From Planctomycetota bacterium (GTDB lineage: Bacteria > Planctomycetota > SZUA-567 > H5-PLA8): 64,000 nucleotides of DNA. Shown one piece after another: positions 26,485 to 35,536 of the stretch. The translations under genes were made by a program, and so were the position numbers. Every line of letters starts with the position of its first letter. Positions within the stretch are counted from its first letter, which is position 1. The DNA lies in assembly GCA_023150555.1 (NCBI GenBank), contig JAKLKQ010000032.1, positions 1 through 64,000 on the forward strand, given 5' to 3'. Under the pieces are notes generated by a model. That model worked only from the letters and a program-made list of their open reading frames with translations, searched no databases and was not told the DNA's origin.

Positions 26485-27102
26485 GTGGCGACGTCCTCCA
26501 TAGAACCGGCTGTGGGCAGCGACGAGGCCCTCAGCAGCGACGCCAACCTCATCACCGAGGTCCTGGCCGGCAAGCACGAACGATACAGCGAACTGGTGCG
26601 CCGGTACAAGAGCCTGGTGACCTCGTACGCCTTCAGCCGCGTGAACCAGCGCGAGATGGCCGAGGACCTGGCACAGGAGACCTTCGTGCGCGCCTTCGTG
26701 GCGCTCGAGAACCTCAAGAAGCCCAGCGCCTTCTCGGCCTGGATCCTCTCCATCGCCCACAACGTCTGCATCGACCACCTGCGCAGCAAGTCGCGCACGG
26801 TCTCGCTGGAAGTGCACAGCGAGAAGGACAGCCAGGGCGAGATCGTGCTCGAGAACAAGAAGGACCGCTCGGTGGTGGACCGCATGGCCCACGCCGAGAT
26901 GCGCTCCATGATCCTGCAGGCCATCGACGGGCTGGGCGAGGAATACCGCGTCACGCTGCTGCTGCGGCATGTCAACGGGCAGAGCTGCGAGGAGATCGCG
27001 CAGACCCTGGGCGTCAGCCTGGGGACCGTGACCAGCCGCCTCAGCCGCGCGCACCGCCTGCTCCGAGACCGCCTGTCGAAGCTTCAGGAGCCCGATAAGT
27101 AG
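26485..27102 (+). CDS. ECF-type RNA polymerase sigma factor
   Basis: About 205 aa; start uncertain (GTG 26485 or TTG 26449). Region 2 is RYSELVRRYKSLVTSYAFSRVNQREMAEDLAQETFVRAFVAL ... FSAWILSIAHNVCIDHLRSK. Region 4 is EEYRVTLLLRHVNGQSCEEIAQTLGVSLGTVTSRLSRAHRLLRDRL, a normal helix-turn-helix. These are standard sigma-70 family regions 2 and 4 without region 3. The next gene is a likely membrane anti-sigma factor 75 nt downstream, so the pair probably forms a sigma/anti-sigma switch. Confidence 0.93.
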   Translation: MATSSIEPAVGSDEALSSDANLITEVLAGKHERYSELVRRYKSLVTSYAFSRVNQREMAEDLAQETFVRAFVALENLKKPSAFSAWILSIAHNVCIDHLRSKSRTVSLEVHSEKDSQGEIVLENKKDRSVVDRMAHAEMRSMILQAIDGLGEEYRVTLLLRHVNGQSCEEIAQTLGVSLGTVTSRLSRAHRLLRDRLSKLQEPDK

Positions 27103-27177
27103 TTTTCTGTAAAGGGGTTGCGTTAAGCGAAAGGTTGCAACAAAGCCGGGCTTTGCACGTCATAACGGAAGGAGCTT

Positions 27178-27675
27178 TTGGAGGCAGTCGCTGCGAAAAT
27201 GTCGGCTTCGGATCTCGAACTTCTGATCGACGACTACGTCGACGGCAGCCTGGACCCCGCCAAGCGGAACCTGGTCGAGGCGCGCATGAAGGCCGATGCG
27301 GAATTCCGCGAGAAGGTCGAGACCGCCACGCAGTCGATCAGCATGATCCGCCAGGCGCTGTCCAAGGTTGAGCCTGGGCGCGACTTCGAAGAAAAGGTCA
27401 ACAGCCAGATCATCAGCATCACGCAGAGCAACCAGCACCTCCGGCCGTTCAACCGCGGCGCGGGCGGCCAGCTGACCGCTGGCGACCCAGACGCGCGGCT
27501 GCTGCACGACCCCGAAGCCGCCCGCGAAAAGCGGCGCCTGATGGGCATCGCCGCGGCCGCCGCCGTGCTCTTCGCCATCGCAGCCGCCGCGCTGGTGATC
27601 CTGCTCTCGAATCCGCCTTCCGAAAAGGAAAAGCAGGACGTGCCGCCAAAGCCGCCCGCCGCCCAGCATCGCTGA
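27178..27675 (+). CDS. Membrane anti-sigma-factor-like protein without zinc ligands
   Basis: 165 aa from TTG 27178 (AAGGAG just upstream); ATG 27199 is the alternative. N-terminus LELLIDDYVDGSLDPAKRNLVEARMKADAEFREKVE has the usual anti-sigma lead sequence, but the HxxxCxxC zinc motif is absent. A single membrane segment lies near the C-terminus (LMGIAAAAAVLFAIAAAALVILL), followed by a short acidic and Pro-rich tail. It should bind the sigma factor at the membrane. Confidence 0.75.
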   Translation: MEAVAAKMSASDLELLIDDYVDGSLDPAKRNLVEARMKADAEFREKVETATQSISMIRQALSKVEPGRDFEEKVNSQIISITQSNQHLRPFNRGAGGQLTAGDPDARLLHDPEAAREKRRLMGIAAAAAVLFAIAAAALVILLSNPPSEKEKQDVPPKPPAAQHR

Positions 27676-27676
27676 T

Positions 27677-29305
27677 CTATTTTCCGGTCGTCTTGCGCAC
27701 CCAGAACTCGTAGAGCACCGCCGAACCCTGGCCCGGCCCAAAGCCTTTGCGAGGTGGAATGCCCATCGTCATGCCCTGAGCCGGCACGAAATAGAGCGTC
27801 GTTTCCAGCGTGTAGGCATTCTGTTGGAGATCGGCGAGGCGAGCCTCCAGCCACGTATCCATGCCTTGTTTGCGGATCATCGAGTACGATGTGTGCACAA
27901 AGACCAGGTACTTCGGCCTGGTTTCCTCGATCTGCGCCCAAACCCGCTCTTGGAACTCGCGCTCGCGCTGGATGGCGCCGGTCAGCGGGTAGGCGTTAAC
28001 GTACGGGTTGGCGTTGCGGCGCTGCGCCAGAAGCGGGATCTGCGGCTCGCTGCCGTAGATGAACATCCATTCGTCTTCGGCCATGTGCTCGCGCAGGTAG
28101 TCCGCGGCCATCGCGGAGCCCTCAAAGCCCTGCGCGCCGAGGAGGTTCAGGGAGATGTGGACGGGATTCGGGCGCCAGTAGTACCAGGGGCTCCAGTAGG
28201 CCGGCAGCAGCGCGGCCATGCCCACGACCCAGACCGCGAACGTGCGCGCGCGCAGGCGCGACCCTCCGGCGGCGTGTTCCTGGAGCTTGTCGATCGCGTA
28301 GCCCGCGCCCAGCGCCAGGGCGGGGCAGAGGATCGCGAAGTAATGCGCGTAGAAGTAGCCCGACTGCACGGTACTCAGCGCCGAGAGCAGCAGCAGCGCG
28401 CTCAAGGTGCCCGCGTACCGAAAGCCCTTGCGTACCGACCAGGCCAGTCCGAAGAGCGTCAGCGCCAGGATAAAGCCGTGATCGTAGAGCAGTTGCCGTC
28501 CCACCAGGATGAGGCGCTGTCCGGCGATCGACCAGCCGGCCGCTCCGTAAGCAATGCTGTGCGTGAACGACCAGTAGAAGAACTCGCCGAAGTTCCCCGC
28601 GATCGCGAAGCCCGCGCAGACCAGGGCGCTTAAGCCTACGCCGCCGAGGATCCACCACGCGAAGCCTAGCAGTGCGGGCTTCACCCGCGCGGCTCCCGGC
28701 GGACCGGCCAGCAGCAGCGGCACGCACAACAGCGGCAGCGCCGCGGGCTGCTTGATCCAGCACGCCGCAGCGCCGCAGGCCCCCGCGGCCAGCAGCAGCA
28801 GGACGCGACGGCGACCGTCGGCAGGCCTTGCGGCCAACACTAGCCTCATGCTCGCAACCAGCGGCAGCAGCAAGAGCAGTTCCGTGCTGGCCGACGGTCC
28901 TTGCACCGACGGCGTGGCGCTGGCCAACGCGTAGACGAAGGCGGCGTACAGCCCCGCGCGCCGGCCGCTCAGCACGCGCGCGACGGCGGCGACCAGCAGC
29001 AGCGCCACGAAGTTCCAGAGGTGAGGGAAGATGTGGATGCCGCGCGGCGTCGCGGGAAAGATGCTCAGCGCCAGCGCGTAGAGGTAGAAGACGCCGGGGG
29101 GCTTGTGGTCGCACAGGTCGCGGTACGGCAGCTGGCCTTCCAGGATCGAGCGGCCGATCAGGCCGAAGGCGCCCTCGTCGCGGTCCAGCGGCACGTCCAG
29201 CAGCGGAATGCGGATCCAGGCGTACAGCGCGGCGATGGCCAGCCACGGCAGCCAGCGCCCAACGGCGGAGCGTTCGTCGCGAAGTCCCTGCGCGGCCTCG
29301 CTCAT
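27677..29305 (-). CDS. GT39/PMT-type membrane glycosyltransferase
   Basis: 542 aa from ATG 29305, which overlaps the stop of the upstream gene as ATGA. About ten hydrophobic segments, with the N-terminal loop RIPLLDVPLDRDEGAFGLIGRSILEGQLPYRDLCDHKPPGVFYLYAL. The DE pair and the DHKPP motif are typical of the ArnT/PMT (GT39 or GT83) family, which uses lipid-linked sugars. A soluble C-terminal domain of about 130 residues follows. Acceptor unknown. Converges with the anti-sigma gene, with one base between stops. Confidence 0.85.
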   Translation of the reverse strand: MSEAAQGLRDERSAVGRWLPWLAIAALYAWIRIPLLDVPLDRDEGAFGLIGRSILEGQLPYRDLCDHKPPGVFYLYALALSIFPATPRGIHIFPHLWNFVALLLVAAVARVLSGRRAGLYAAFVYALASATPSVQGPSASTELLLLLPLVASMRLVLAARPADGRRRVLLLLAAGACGAAACWIKQPAALPLLCVPLLLAGPPGAARVKPALLGFAWWILGGVGLSALVCAGFAIAGNFGEFFYWSFTHSIAYGAAGWSIAGQRLILVGRQLLYDHGFILALTLFGLAWSVRKGFRYAGTLSALLLLSALSTVQSGYFYAHYFAILCPALALGAGYAIDKLQEHAAGGSRLRARTFAVWVVGMAALLPAYWSPWYYWRPNPVHISLNLLGAQGFEGSAMAADYLREHMAEDEWMFIYGSEPQIPLLAQRRNANPYVNAYPLTGAIQREREFQERVWAQIEETRPKYLVFVHTSYSMIRKQGMDTWLEARLADLQQNAYTLETTLYFVPAQGMTMGIPPRKGFGPGQGSAVLYEFWVRKTTGK

Positions 29306-29919
29306 TTCTGCAGGGCGTCGATGTGCGTGCGGCCGAAGCGCGCCAAGCAGGCCGCCCCGTTGTTGACGTAGTGGCGGTAGGTCGCAGCCAGGCGTTCGCG
29401 CTGGCGCGCGTCGAGTTCCTTCACCTGCTTGGCGGGGCAGCCGACCCACAGCGTGTGCGGCGGGACCTGCGTGCCTTCCAGCACCAGCGCGCCGGCGGCG
29501 ACCAGGGCGCCTTCGCCGACGACGCAGCGGCTGAGCACCGTCGCCCCGATGGCGATCAGCGCGCCGTCGCCGATGGTGCTGCCGTGTACGATGGCCTTGT
29601 GGCCCAGCGTAACGCGGTTGCCGAGGACGCAGGGGTAGCCGCGGTCGACGTGCAGGATGCTGCCGTCCTGCACGTTGGTCTCTTCGCCGACTTCGATGTA
29701 CTCGTCGTCGCCGCGCAGCACGCAAGCGTGCCAGACGCTGCTGCGGGCCTTGAGTTTAACGCGGCCCCAGAGGACCGCGTCGGGCGCGACCCAGGCGCTG
29801 GAGTCGATGATGGGCCGCGTGTTGATGGCCGCCCAGTCGAAATGCTCATCGGGGTAGGGGACTTGCGGGAGCGGCGGGGGCTTCACGCCCCGCCATTCCG
29901 GAGGAAGTTCATTCTTCAT
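29302..29919 (-). CDS. Gamma-carbonic-anhydrase/hexapeptide-repeat protein
   Basis: 205 aa from ATG 29919. Left-handed beta-helix of hexapeptide repeats with the gamma-CA ligands and neighbours: SVWHACVLRGDDEYIEVGEETNVQDGSILHVDRGYPCVLGNRVTLGHKAIVHG. The His residues in ILHV, GHKA and VHG correspond to the metal triad in this family (YrdA/PaaY). A CO2 hydratase or transferase-like role is possible. Coupled to the glycosyltransferase gene by ATGA overlap. Confidence 0.88.
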   Translation of the reverse strand: MKNELPPEWRGVKPPPLPQVPYPDEHFDWAAINTRPIIDSSAWVAPDAVLWGRVKLKARSSVWHACVLRGDDEYIEVGEETNVQDGSILHVDRGYPCVLGNRVTLGHKAIVHGSTIGDGALIAIGATVLSRCVVGEGALVAAGALVLEGTQVPPHTLWVGCPAKQVKELDARQRERLAATYRHYVNNGAACLARFGRTHIDALQK

Positions 29920-29976
29920 CGTGGGAGCATTGTGCGCGCCCACCGCATTATTGCAACCGTTAGAAAAGTTCGCTGC

Positions 29977-31638
29977 TCAGCGCTTCCACTTGGTGGAGCT
30001 GATGTCGCTGCGCTTGAGTTCGACCGAGGTGAAGAACGTTAAGTCGCCGTCTACGGCCGGAATGAAGATGGTGATATCCAGGTTATCCTCCGTGAGCGTG
30101 CCTCCGGCCGGGTCGATGCCCACTCCGGTCAACTCGTTGGTCGCGAGCTGGAACTTGCCCTTCAGGTTGCTGATCGTGAACTTGGAGAGTTCCGGCACCG
30201 CGCCCTTGACCAGCGTGATGGTGGTATCCACCCCTGTGCCGGTGACGATGAAGTCCGTGGAAGGGCTGAGAACAATCTTGGTCGCGCCGCCGATGGTGAC
30301 CTCGATATCGCCGATCCCGTCGGGCTCGATGTTCGTCCCCAGGTCGCCGGCGATGACGCCGCTGGCGCTGATCTTGTGGCCGCCGGTGTCGGGGTTCTCG
30401 ACACCCGAGGTCTTCAGCGAGACGAAGGTGCCGGTGGCCGTGGCGTTCTTGCCGAAGGTGAAGCTGGCCTTGGCGCCCTTGCCCTTGGCGGACGTGTAGA
30501 GCGCATCCATCTGGGCGATGCAGTCGTCGTTGTCCACCGTGACGGTGCCCAGCACTACCTGTATGGCGATGGGCAGCGTTTTTTCCTCGGTCTGGTCGAC
30601 GACGCCCAGGAATCCGCGCAGGTCCAGGAGGCTGCCGGCGATCGAGTAAGTGCCTTTTGCGGCATTGAATGCGATCTTGAAACTGGGCGAGGAGCCCGCA
30701 GGCGACGCGAACTTGCCCTTTTCATCCAGCGTCGCACCGGTGGCGACGTTCTGGCCGTTGATGAATAGGGCCACGTCCAGGCCCGTAAGGTCGGCGGGGA
30801 ATCCGGCCGGGTTCCAGACGCCCGAGATCTTGAACTTGTCGGCGTCCACGCCGCCGGCGTGCTTCGACCAGCTGATCCCGAACTGGGCCTTCTTGACGTA
30901 CATGCGCCCGTCGCCGGTGGTTCCGCTGCTGACCAGGATGGGCAGGAAGACGGTTTCGCTGGTCAGCGGAAGATCGTCCTTCACGGTCAGGCTGGAAATG
31001 TACAGTCCGTCGGCGCCATAGGAATGCGAGGTATTGTTGGTCCACCCGGTGTCGGAAGTAGCTCCGTCGCCAAATTTCCAGATAAAGTGGTCGAGGGTCG
31101 CGCCGTCTCCGAGGGTAGATCCGCTGCCGTCGAAGTTGACGGTGACGCCCGTGCCGACCGTCGTGTCATCGGCGGTAATGACCGCGACGGGCGCGTCGGG
31201 CAGCTTGCCGTTGTTGGAGATCGAAATCACGACGGTGGCGACGTTTGAATCGTTCGTGCTGTCGTTGGCCTTGTAAGTAAACGTGGTGATGTAGGTTGTG
31301 TTGTCACTGGGCGTGAAGTCGAAGGAACCGTCCGAAAAGAAGTTCAAGGTGCCTTTGGTATCGGCAGGCGAGGCGCTGACGAGTATTGCAGTGAGCGAGT
31401 CGTCCTGCGGATCGGTGTCGTTGGCCAACACGCCGTTGGCCGCGTCGACCGTCAGGGTCTTGTTCCTCTGCCCTCCGTACACATCGTCGTTTGCCGTGGG
31501 TGAAACTGGAGCTCTCGGCCTCGCGTCCGCCGCGTGAAGCGCAACCGGTGCGGCCAGGACCACCGCCAAAATCGCAAGAAGCCGGAAGTGGAGGTTGGCC
31601 AAACGGGCTACCGCGCCCAGTTTGTGCTCAGGTGTCAT
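29977..31638 (-). CDS. Secreted cadherin-like/PKD protein with shared C-terminal module
   Basis: 553 aa, AGGAG 7 nt before ATG. Signal peptide LLAILAVVLAAPVALHA. Then an Ig/cadherin-like VCBS-type repeat (DANDDVY-like TANDDVYGG ... GVLANDTDPQDDSLTAI), a PKD domain (PVAVITADDTTVGTGVTVNFDGSGS ... FIWKFGDGATSD) around residues 150-240, and from about 260 a long C-terminal module beginning MYVKKAQF and ending VELKRSDISSTKWKR. The same module ends the 1017-aa protein at 38956. Extracellular or surface location is expected. Confidence 0.85.
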   Translation of the reverse strand: MTPEHKLGAVARLANLHFRLLAILAVVLAAPVALHAADARPRAPVSPTANDDVYGGQRNKTLTVDAANGVLANDTDPQDDSLTAILVSASPADTKGTLNFFSDGSFDFTPSDNTTYITTFTYKANDSTNDSNVATVVISISNNGKLPDAPVAVITADDTTVGTGVTVNFDGSGSTLGDGATLDHFIWKFGDGATSDTGWTNNTSHSYGADGLYISSLTVKDDLPLTSETVFLPILVSSGTTGDGRMYVKKAQFGISWSKHAGGVDADKFKISGVWNPAGFPADLTGLDVALFINGQNVATGATLDEKGKFASPAGSSPSFKIAFNAAKGTYSIAGSLLDLRGFLGVVDQTEEKTLPIAIQVVLGTVTVDNDDCIAQMDALYTSAKGKGAKASFTFGKNATATGTFVSLKTSGVENPDTGGHKISASGVIAGDLGTNIEPDGIGDIEVTIGGATKIVLSPSTDFIVTGTGVDTTITLVKGAVPELSKFTISNLKGKFQLATNELTGVGIDPAGGTLTEDNLDITIFIPAVDGDLTFFTSVELKRSDISSTKWKR

Positions 31639-31736
31639 GCCCTATCTCCTTGCTGGGTACAATGTTATACCAATCGCGAGCGCGCGATCGAAGGCAACTA
31701 TTTATATGTAAACGAGTTACGGGAAAATGCGTTGGG

Positions 31737-31760
31737 CAAAAAGCGCACCGTTTGGCGCTC
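31737..31760 (-). terminator. Terminator after ilvN
   Basis: On the minus strand, agcgc/gcgct with loop around caaacggt, followed by ttttg. The other strand also has a T-run (ctcttttag), so it may work in both directions. Confidence 0.6.
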
Positions 31761-31762
31761 TT

Positions 31763-32419
31763 TTAGTGCGGGTCGCGGCCTTCCATCTTGGGTCCGCGGG
31801 CCAGGGCCAGGCGCCCGGTGCGCGCCATCTCGATGATGCCGAAGGGGCGCATCAGTTCGAGGAACGCGTCGATCTTCTGCTCGGGCCCGACGAGTTCGAC
31901 CATCAGGTCCTTGAGGCCGATGTCGACGATCTTGCCTTCAAAGACCTCGACGATTGCGAAGATCTCCTGGCGGCTGCCGGCGGGCGTGTGGACCTTCACC
32001 AGCGCGAGGTCGCGCTCGACGTGGTCCTTCCCGGTGAAGTCGAGCACCTTTATGACGTTGACGAACTTGGAGAGCGCCTTTTTCAGCGCGTCGACGATGG
32101 CCTCGGGCGCGCTGACGGTGATGGTCAGGCGGCTGAACTTGGACTCCTCGGTCTCGGCGACGCTCAGGGACTCGATGTTGTACCCGCGCGCGGCGAATAG
32201 GTTGGCGACCTGTGCCAGCAGGCCCGGCACGTTCTTGACCCACAGGCTGATGACGTGGCGGTTGACGCGCTGGCCCGAGAGGACTTCCTTGCGGGACAGG
32301 GGCGTGGGGCCCGCGCCGGACTCCGGCGTAAGCGTGTAGCCGGCGATCCCCGACGGCAGCCCGCCGTCGACGGCGTCCGCGGGCAAGCCGGGAGTGCTTC
32401 GGGGTTGGGCCTTGGCCAT
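31763..32419 (-). CDS. ilvN: Acetolactate synthase small (regulatory) subunit
   Basis: 218 aa, GGAG 7 nt before ATG. ACT domain RHVISLWVKNVPGLLAQVANLFAARGYNIESLSVAETEESKFSRLTITV, the feedback binding site for valine, then the C-terminal domain (FGIIEMARTGRLALARG). An extra ~50-residue N-terminal stretch precedes the ACT domain. Last gene of ilvB-ilvC-ilvN; 27 nt after ilvC. Confidence 0.95.
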   Translation of the reverse strand: MAKAQPRSTPGLPADAVDGGLPSGIAGYTLTPESGAGPTPLSRKEVLSGQRVNRHVISLWVKNVPGLLAQVANLFAARGYNIESLSVAETEESKFSRLTITVSAPEAIVDALKKALSKFVNVIKVLDFTGKDHVERDLALVKVHTPAGSRQEIFAIVEVFEGKIVDIGLKDLMVELVGPEQKIDAFLELMRPFGIIEMARTGRLALARGPKMEGRDPH

Positions 32420-32446
32420 GGTCGGGCTCCCTGGTTCTCGATGCTT

Positions 32447-33643
32447 TTAGCGCTTCTTCTTCGCGGCCTTCTTGGCCTTCTTCTTGCGCGTCTGGGCGGC
32501 GGCCTTGCGCGGCGCCTGCTTGCGGCCCTTGCGGGCGGGCGTGCTCTTCTTCGCTGTGGCACTGCCCTTCGCCGCCGCCTTCGGATTCTTGGCGCCGGGC
32601 TGCCGTTCGGGGCGCAGTTCGCGAACGATCTTGCCGATCTGCCACATTTCGTCGGCATCGACGGCGGCCAGTTCCTTCTGCAACTGTTGGTGGTAATCGG
32701 GGCGGCTGTTGGCGTCCAGGACGCGCGCGGTCTCTTCGCCCTGCTTGACCTTGCGGTAGAGTTCCTCGAAGACGGGCTTGCTGGCCTCCTCGAACTTCTT
32801 GAACCAGTCCAGGGCGCCGCGCTGGGCGGTGGTGGAGCAGTTGGCGTACATCCAGTCCATGCCCTTCTCGGCGATGAGCGGGTAGAGGCTCTGCGTGGCT
32901 TCCTCGACGGTCTCGTTGAAGGCTTCGCTGGGGCTGTGCCCGTGTGCGCGCAGGACCTCGTACTGCGCCCGCCACAGGCCGTAAATGGCGCCCATCAGCA
33001 CGCCGCGTTCGCCGGTGAGGTCGCTCAGCACTTCCTTCTCGAAGGTGGTCTCGAAGAGGAACCCGCTGCCGATGGCGATGCCCAGGGCCAGGCAGCGTTC
33101 GCGCGCGCGGCCGGTGAAGTCCTGGTGCACGGCGAAGCTGCCGTTGATGCCGCGGCCTTCCAGGAACAGGCGGCGGACGGTGGTGCCGCTGCCCTTGGGC
33201 GCGACCAGGATCACGTCGACGTTGCGCGGCGGAACCACGCCGGTCTGTTCGCTGAAGACGATGGAGAAGCCGTGTGAAAAGTACAGCGCGGCGCCTTCCT
33301 GCAGGTTCGCCTTGATCACGGGCCAGCTGGCCTTCTGGCCGGCGTCGGAAAGCAGGTACTGGACGACGGTGGCGCGGCGCACGGCCTCGCCGAGGTCGTC
33401 GAAGAGCGTCACGCCGGGCTCCCAGCCGTCCTGCTTCGCCAGGTCGTAGCTCTTGCCCTTGCGCACGGCGACGATGACCTTGACGCCGTTGTCGCGCAGG
33501 TTCAGCGACTGCCCGCGCCCCTGCACGCCGTAGCCGATGATGGCGACGGTTTCGCGGCCGAGGATCTCCTTGAGCTTCTTCGGCGGGAAGTCGGTGCGCT
33601 CGACGACGGTCTCGGTGACGTTGCCGACGGTAAACGTTTTCAT
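32447..33643 (-). CDS. ilvC: Ketol-acid reductoisomerase with lysine-rich tail
   Basis: 398 aa from ATG 33643 (AGGAG, 5 nt). Converts acetolactate to dihydroxyvalerate with NADPH and Mg2+. Rossmann loop VAIIGYGVQGRGQSLNLRDNGVKV, YFSHGF, VAPKGSGTTVRRLF, AVHQDF, and the KARI knot helices EVLSDLTGERGVLMGAIYGLW. Short (class I-like) core. The last 54 residues (about 22 Lys/Arg, histone-H1-like: KKSTPARKGRKQAPRK) are not part of KARI and look like an appended disordered basic tail. Within the ilvBCN operon, 25 nt after ilvB. Confidence 0.93.
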   Translation of the reverse strand: MKTFTVGNVTETVVERTDFPPKKLKEILGRETVAIIGYGVQGRGQSLNLRDNGVKVIVAVRKGKSYDLAKQDGWEPGVTLFDDLGEAVRRATVVQYLLSDAGQKASWPVIKANLQEGAALYFSHGFSIVFSEQTGVVPPRNVDVILVAPKGSGTTVRRLFLEGRGINGSFAVHQDFTGRARERCLALGIAIGSGFLFETTFEKEVLSDLTGERGVLMGAIYGLWRAQYEVLRAHGHSPSEAFNETVEEATQSLYPLIAEKGMDWMYANCSTTAQRGALDWFKKFEEASKPVFEELYRKVKQGEETARVLDANSRPDYHQQLQKELAAVDADEMWQIGKIVRELRPERQPGAKNPKAAAKGSATAKKSTPARKGRKQAPRKAAAQTRKKKAKKAAKKKR

Positions 33644-33668
33644 CTCTTCTCCTTTGGGGGGACCGGGA

Positions 33669-35390
33669 TCAGATGAGCTCCGGTTCCTTTGGATAGTGCA
33701 CGATCTCATCCAGGCCGGCGCCGGCGGGCACCATCGGGTACACGTTCTCGGCGTGGGCGCAGTGGAAATCTATGATGACGGGCGCGTCCTTGAGTTTGCG
33801 GGCCTGTTCGAGCGTCTTGTCGACGTCCCCGCGCTTCTTGCAGGTCAGGCCGTGGCAGCCGAAGGCCTCGGCGACCTTCGCGAAGTCGGGGTTGTCGCTC
33901 AGGTCCACTTCGCTGTAGTGCTTGTCGTAGAACATCTCCTGCCACTGGCGCACCATGCCCAGATGGAAGTTGTTCATGATCGCGATCTTGACGGGCGTCT
34001 TTAGCCGGCGGCCGGTGACCAGTTCCTGAATGTTCATGATGATGCTGCCGTCGCCGCTGATGCACCAGACCTCGGCGTCGGGGCAGGCCACCTGCGCGCC
34101 GATGGCCGCGGGCATCCCGAAGCCCATGGTGCCCAGCCCGCCGCTGGTGAGGAAGTGCCGGGGCTCGACGAAGGTGTAGAACTGCGCGGCCCACATCTGG
34201 TGCTGGCCGACGTCGGTGGTGACGATGGCGCGGCCCTTGGTCATGTGGCAGATGCGGTCGATGACGTACTGCGCCTGCAGGCCCTTTTCCGGGTAGCGCA
34301 GCGGGTGCTCGCGCTTCATCTTCTGCAGCGTGTTGTGCCAGTCCTCGCGCGGCTTGGCCTTGAGGTACTTGAACAGGAGCTTCAGGCTCTGCCGCACGTC
34401 GCCCTGCACGGGGAACTCGGTCTTCACGTTCTTGCCGATGCAGGTGGGGTCGATGTCGAAATGGACCTTGCGGCTGCGCGTGGCGAACTTGTCCAGGCGG
34501 CCGGTGATGCGGTCGTCGAAGCGCGCGCCGACGCTGACCAGCAGGTCGCAGTTGTCCACCGCGTAGTTCGCGTAGCTGGTGCCGTGCATGCCCAGCATGC
34601 CCAGCGAGAGCACATGGTTGCCGGGGAACGCGCCCAGCGCCATGACCGTGGTCGTGACCGGCACGTTGGCGCGTTCGGCGCTCGCGCGCAGTTCGCGGTA
34701 CGCGCCCGAGATCACGCAGCCGCCGCCGACGTAGAAGAGCGGGCGCTCGGCTTCGTTGATCGCCTGCGCGGCGGCCTCGACCTGCGCCTCCTGGCGCGGC
34801 AGGGGCTCGTCCAGCGGCGGGCGGTAGCCCGGCAGGTCCATGGGCACGTCGAGCGGCCCTTCGTACTGCGCTTCCTGGATGTCCTTCGGGATGTCGATCA
34901 GCACCGGGCCGGGGCGGCCGGTCATGGCGATGAAGATCGCCTCCTTGATCACTCGCGGCAGGTCGCGCACGTCCTTGACCAGGTAGTTGTGTTTGGTGAT
35001 GGGGCGGGTGACGCCGGTGACGTCGGCCTCCTGGAAGGCGTCGTTGCCGATGAGGTGCGACTTCACCTGCCCGGTGATCGCCAGCATGGGGATGGAATCC
35101 ATGTAGGCGGTGGCGAGGCCGGTGACGAGGTTCGTGGCGCCGGGGCCGCTGGTGGCCATGCAGACGCCCAGCCGGCCGCTCGAACGGTAGTACCCGTCAG
35201 CCATGTGAGCGGCGCCTTGTTCGTGGCGCGAGAGGATGTGCCGGATCTCGGGAAAGCTGTAGAGTTCATCGTAGATCGGAATCGTCGCGCCGCCGGGATA
35301 TCCGAAGATGTGCTCGACGCCGTGCCTGCGCAGGCAGGTGAGCAGAAGGCGTGCGCCGTTCATTTTGACGTGCGGGTTGCGGGCCACCAC
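33669..35390 (-). CDS. ilvB: Acetolactate synthase large subunit
   Basis: 573 aa if GTG 35390 is used; ATG 35363 (MNGARLLL) is also plausible. The ORF-track start at 35444 would put the gene through the attenuator hairpin and is rejected. ThDP enzyme: VEHIFGYPGGATIPIYDEL, the catalytic Glu in SRHEQGAAHMADGY, FAD region, and the ThDP motif GDGSIIMNIQELVT ... IMNNFHLGMVRQWQ. Condenses two pyruvates, or pyruvate and 2-oxobutyrate, in valine/leucine/isoleucine synthesis. First gene of ilvBCN. Confidence 0.95.
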   Translation of the reverse strand: MVARNPHVKMNGARLLLTCLRRHGVEHIFGYPGGATIPIYDELYSFPEIRHILSRHEQGAAHMADGYYRSSGRLGVCMATSGPGATNLVTGLATAYMDSIPMLAITGQVKSHLIGNDAFQEADVTGVTRPITKHNYLVKDVRDLPRVIKEAIFIAMTGRPGPVLIDIPKDIQEAQYEGPLDVPMDLPGYRPPLDEPLPRQEAQVEAAAQAINEAERPLFYVGGGCVISGAYRELRASAERANVPVTTTVMALGAFPGNHVLSLGMLGMHGTSYANYAVDNCDLLVSVGARFDDRITGRLDKFATRSRKVHFDIDPTCIGKNVKTEFPVQGDVRQSLKLLFKYLKAKPREDWHNTLQKMKREHPLRYPEKGLQAQYVIDRICHMTKGRAIVTTDVGQHQMWAAQFYTFVEPRHFLTSGGLGTMGFGMPAAIGAQVACPDAEVWCISGDGSIIMNIQELVTGRRLKTPVKIAIMNNFHLGMVRQWQEMFYDKHYSEVDLSDNPDFAKVAEAFGCHGLTCKKRGDVDKTLEQARKLKDAPVIIDFHCAHAENVYPMVPAGAGLDEIVHYPKEPELI

Positions 35391-35401
35391 GGGTTTCCCC
35401 C

Positions 35402-35434
35402 CGAAAAGAAAGGTCCCGGCGCGTGACGCCGGGG
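35402..35434 (-). terminator. Leader terminator-like hairpin (attenuator) before ilvB
   Basis: Minus strand cccggcg-tcacg-cgccggg followed by acctttcttttcgg. Located between the leader ORF and the ilvB start. The T-run is interrupted, so its strength is uncertain. Confidence 0.6.
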
Positions 35435-35480
35435 CCATGGGCACTGCTTCAGATCGAAAACGATGCTAGCGAAGGCATCT

Positions 35481-35525
35481 TCAAAATGCAAGTATATCGA
35501 TTTTAAATTTTAAAATCACTTGCAT
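35481..35525 (-). CDS. Branched-chain amino acid leader peptide
   Basis: 14 aa: MQVILKFKIDILAF. Six of 14 residues are Val, Ile or Leu, including V-I-L and I-D-I-L runs. The coding bases form a long AT-rich hairpin (35486-35525) with arms atgcaagt/acttgcat. The ATG is about 5 nt after the predicted transcription start. A terminator-like hairpin follows 47 nt after the stop, then ilvB. This is the arrangement of the ilvGMEDA leader in E. coli. I found no clear antiterminator pairing, so the mechanism remains inference. Confidence 0.65.
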   Translation of the reverse strand: MQVILKFKIDILAF

Positions 35526-35536
35526 ATATCGAAAAC

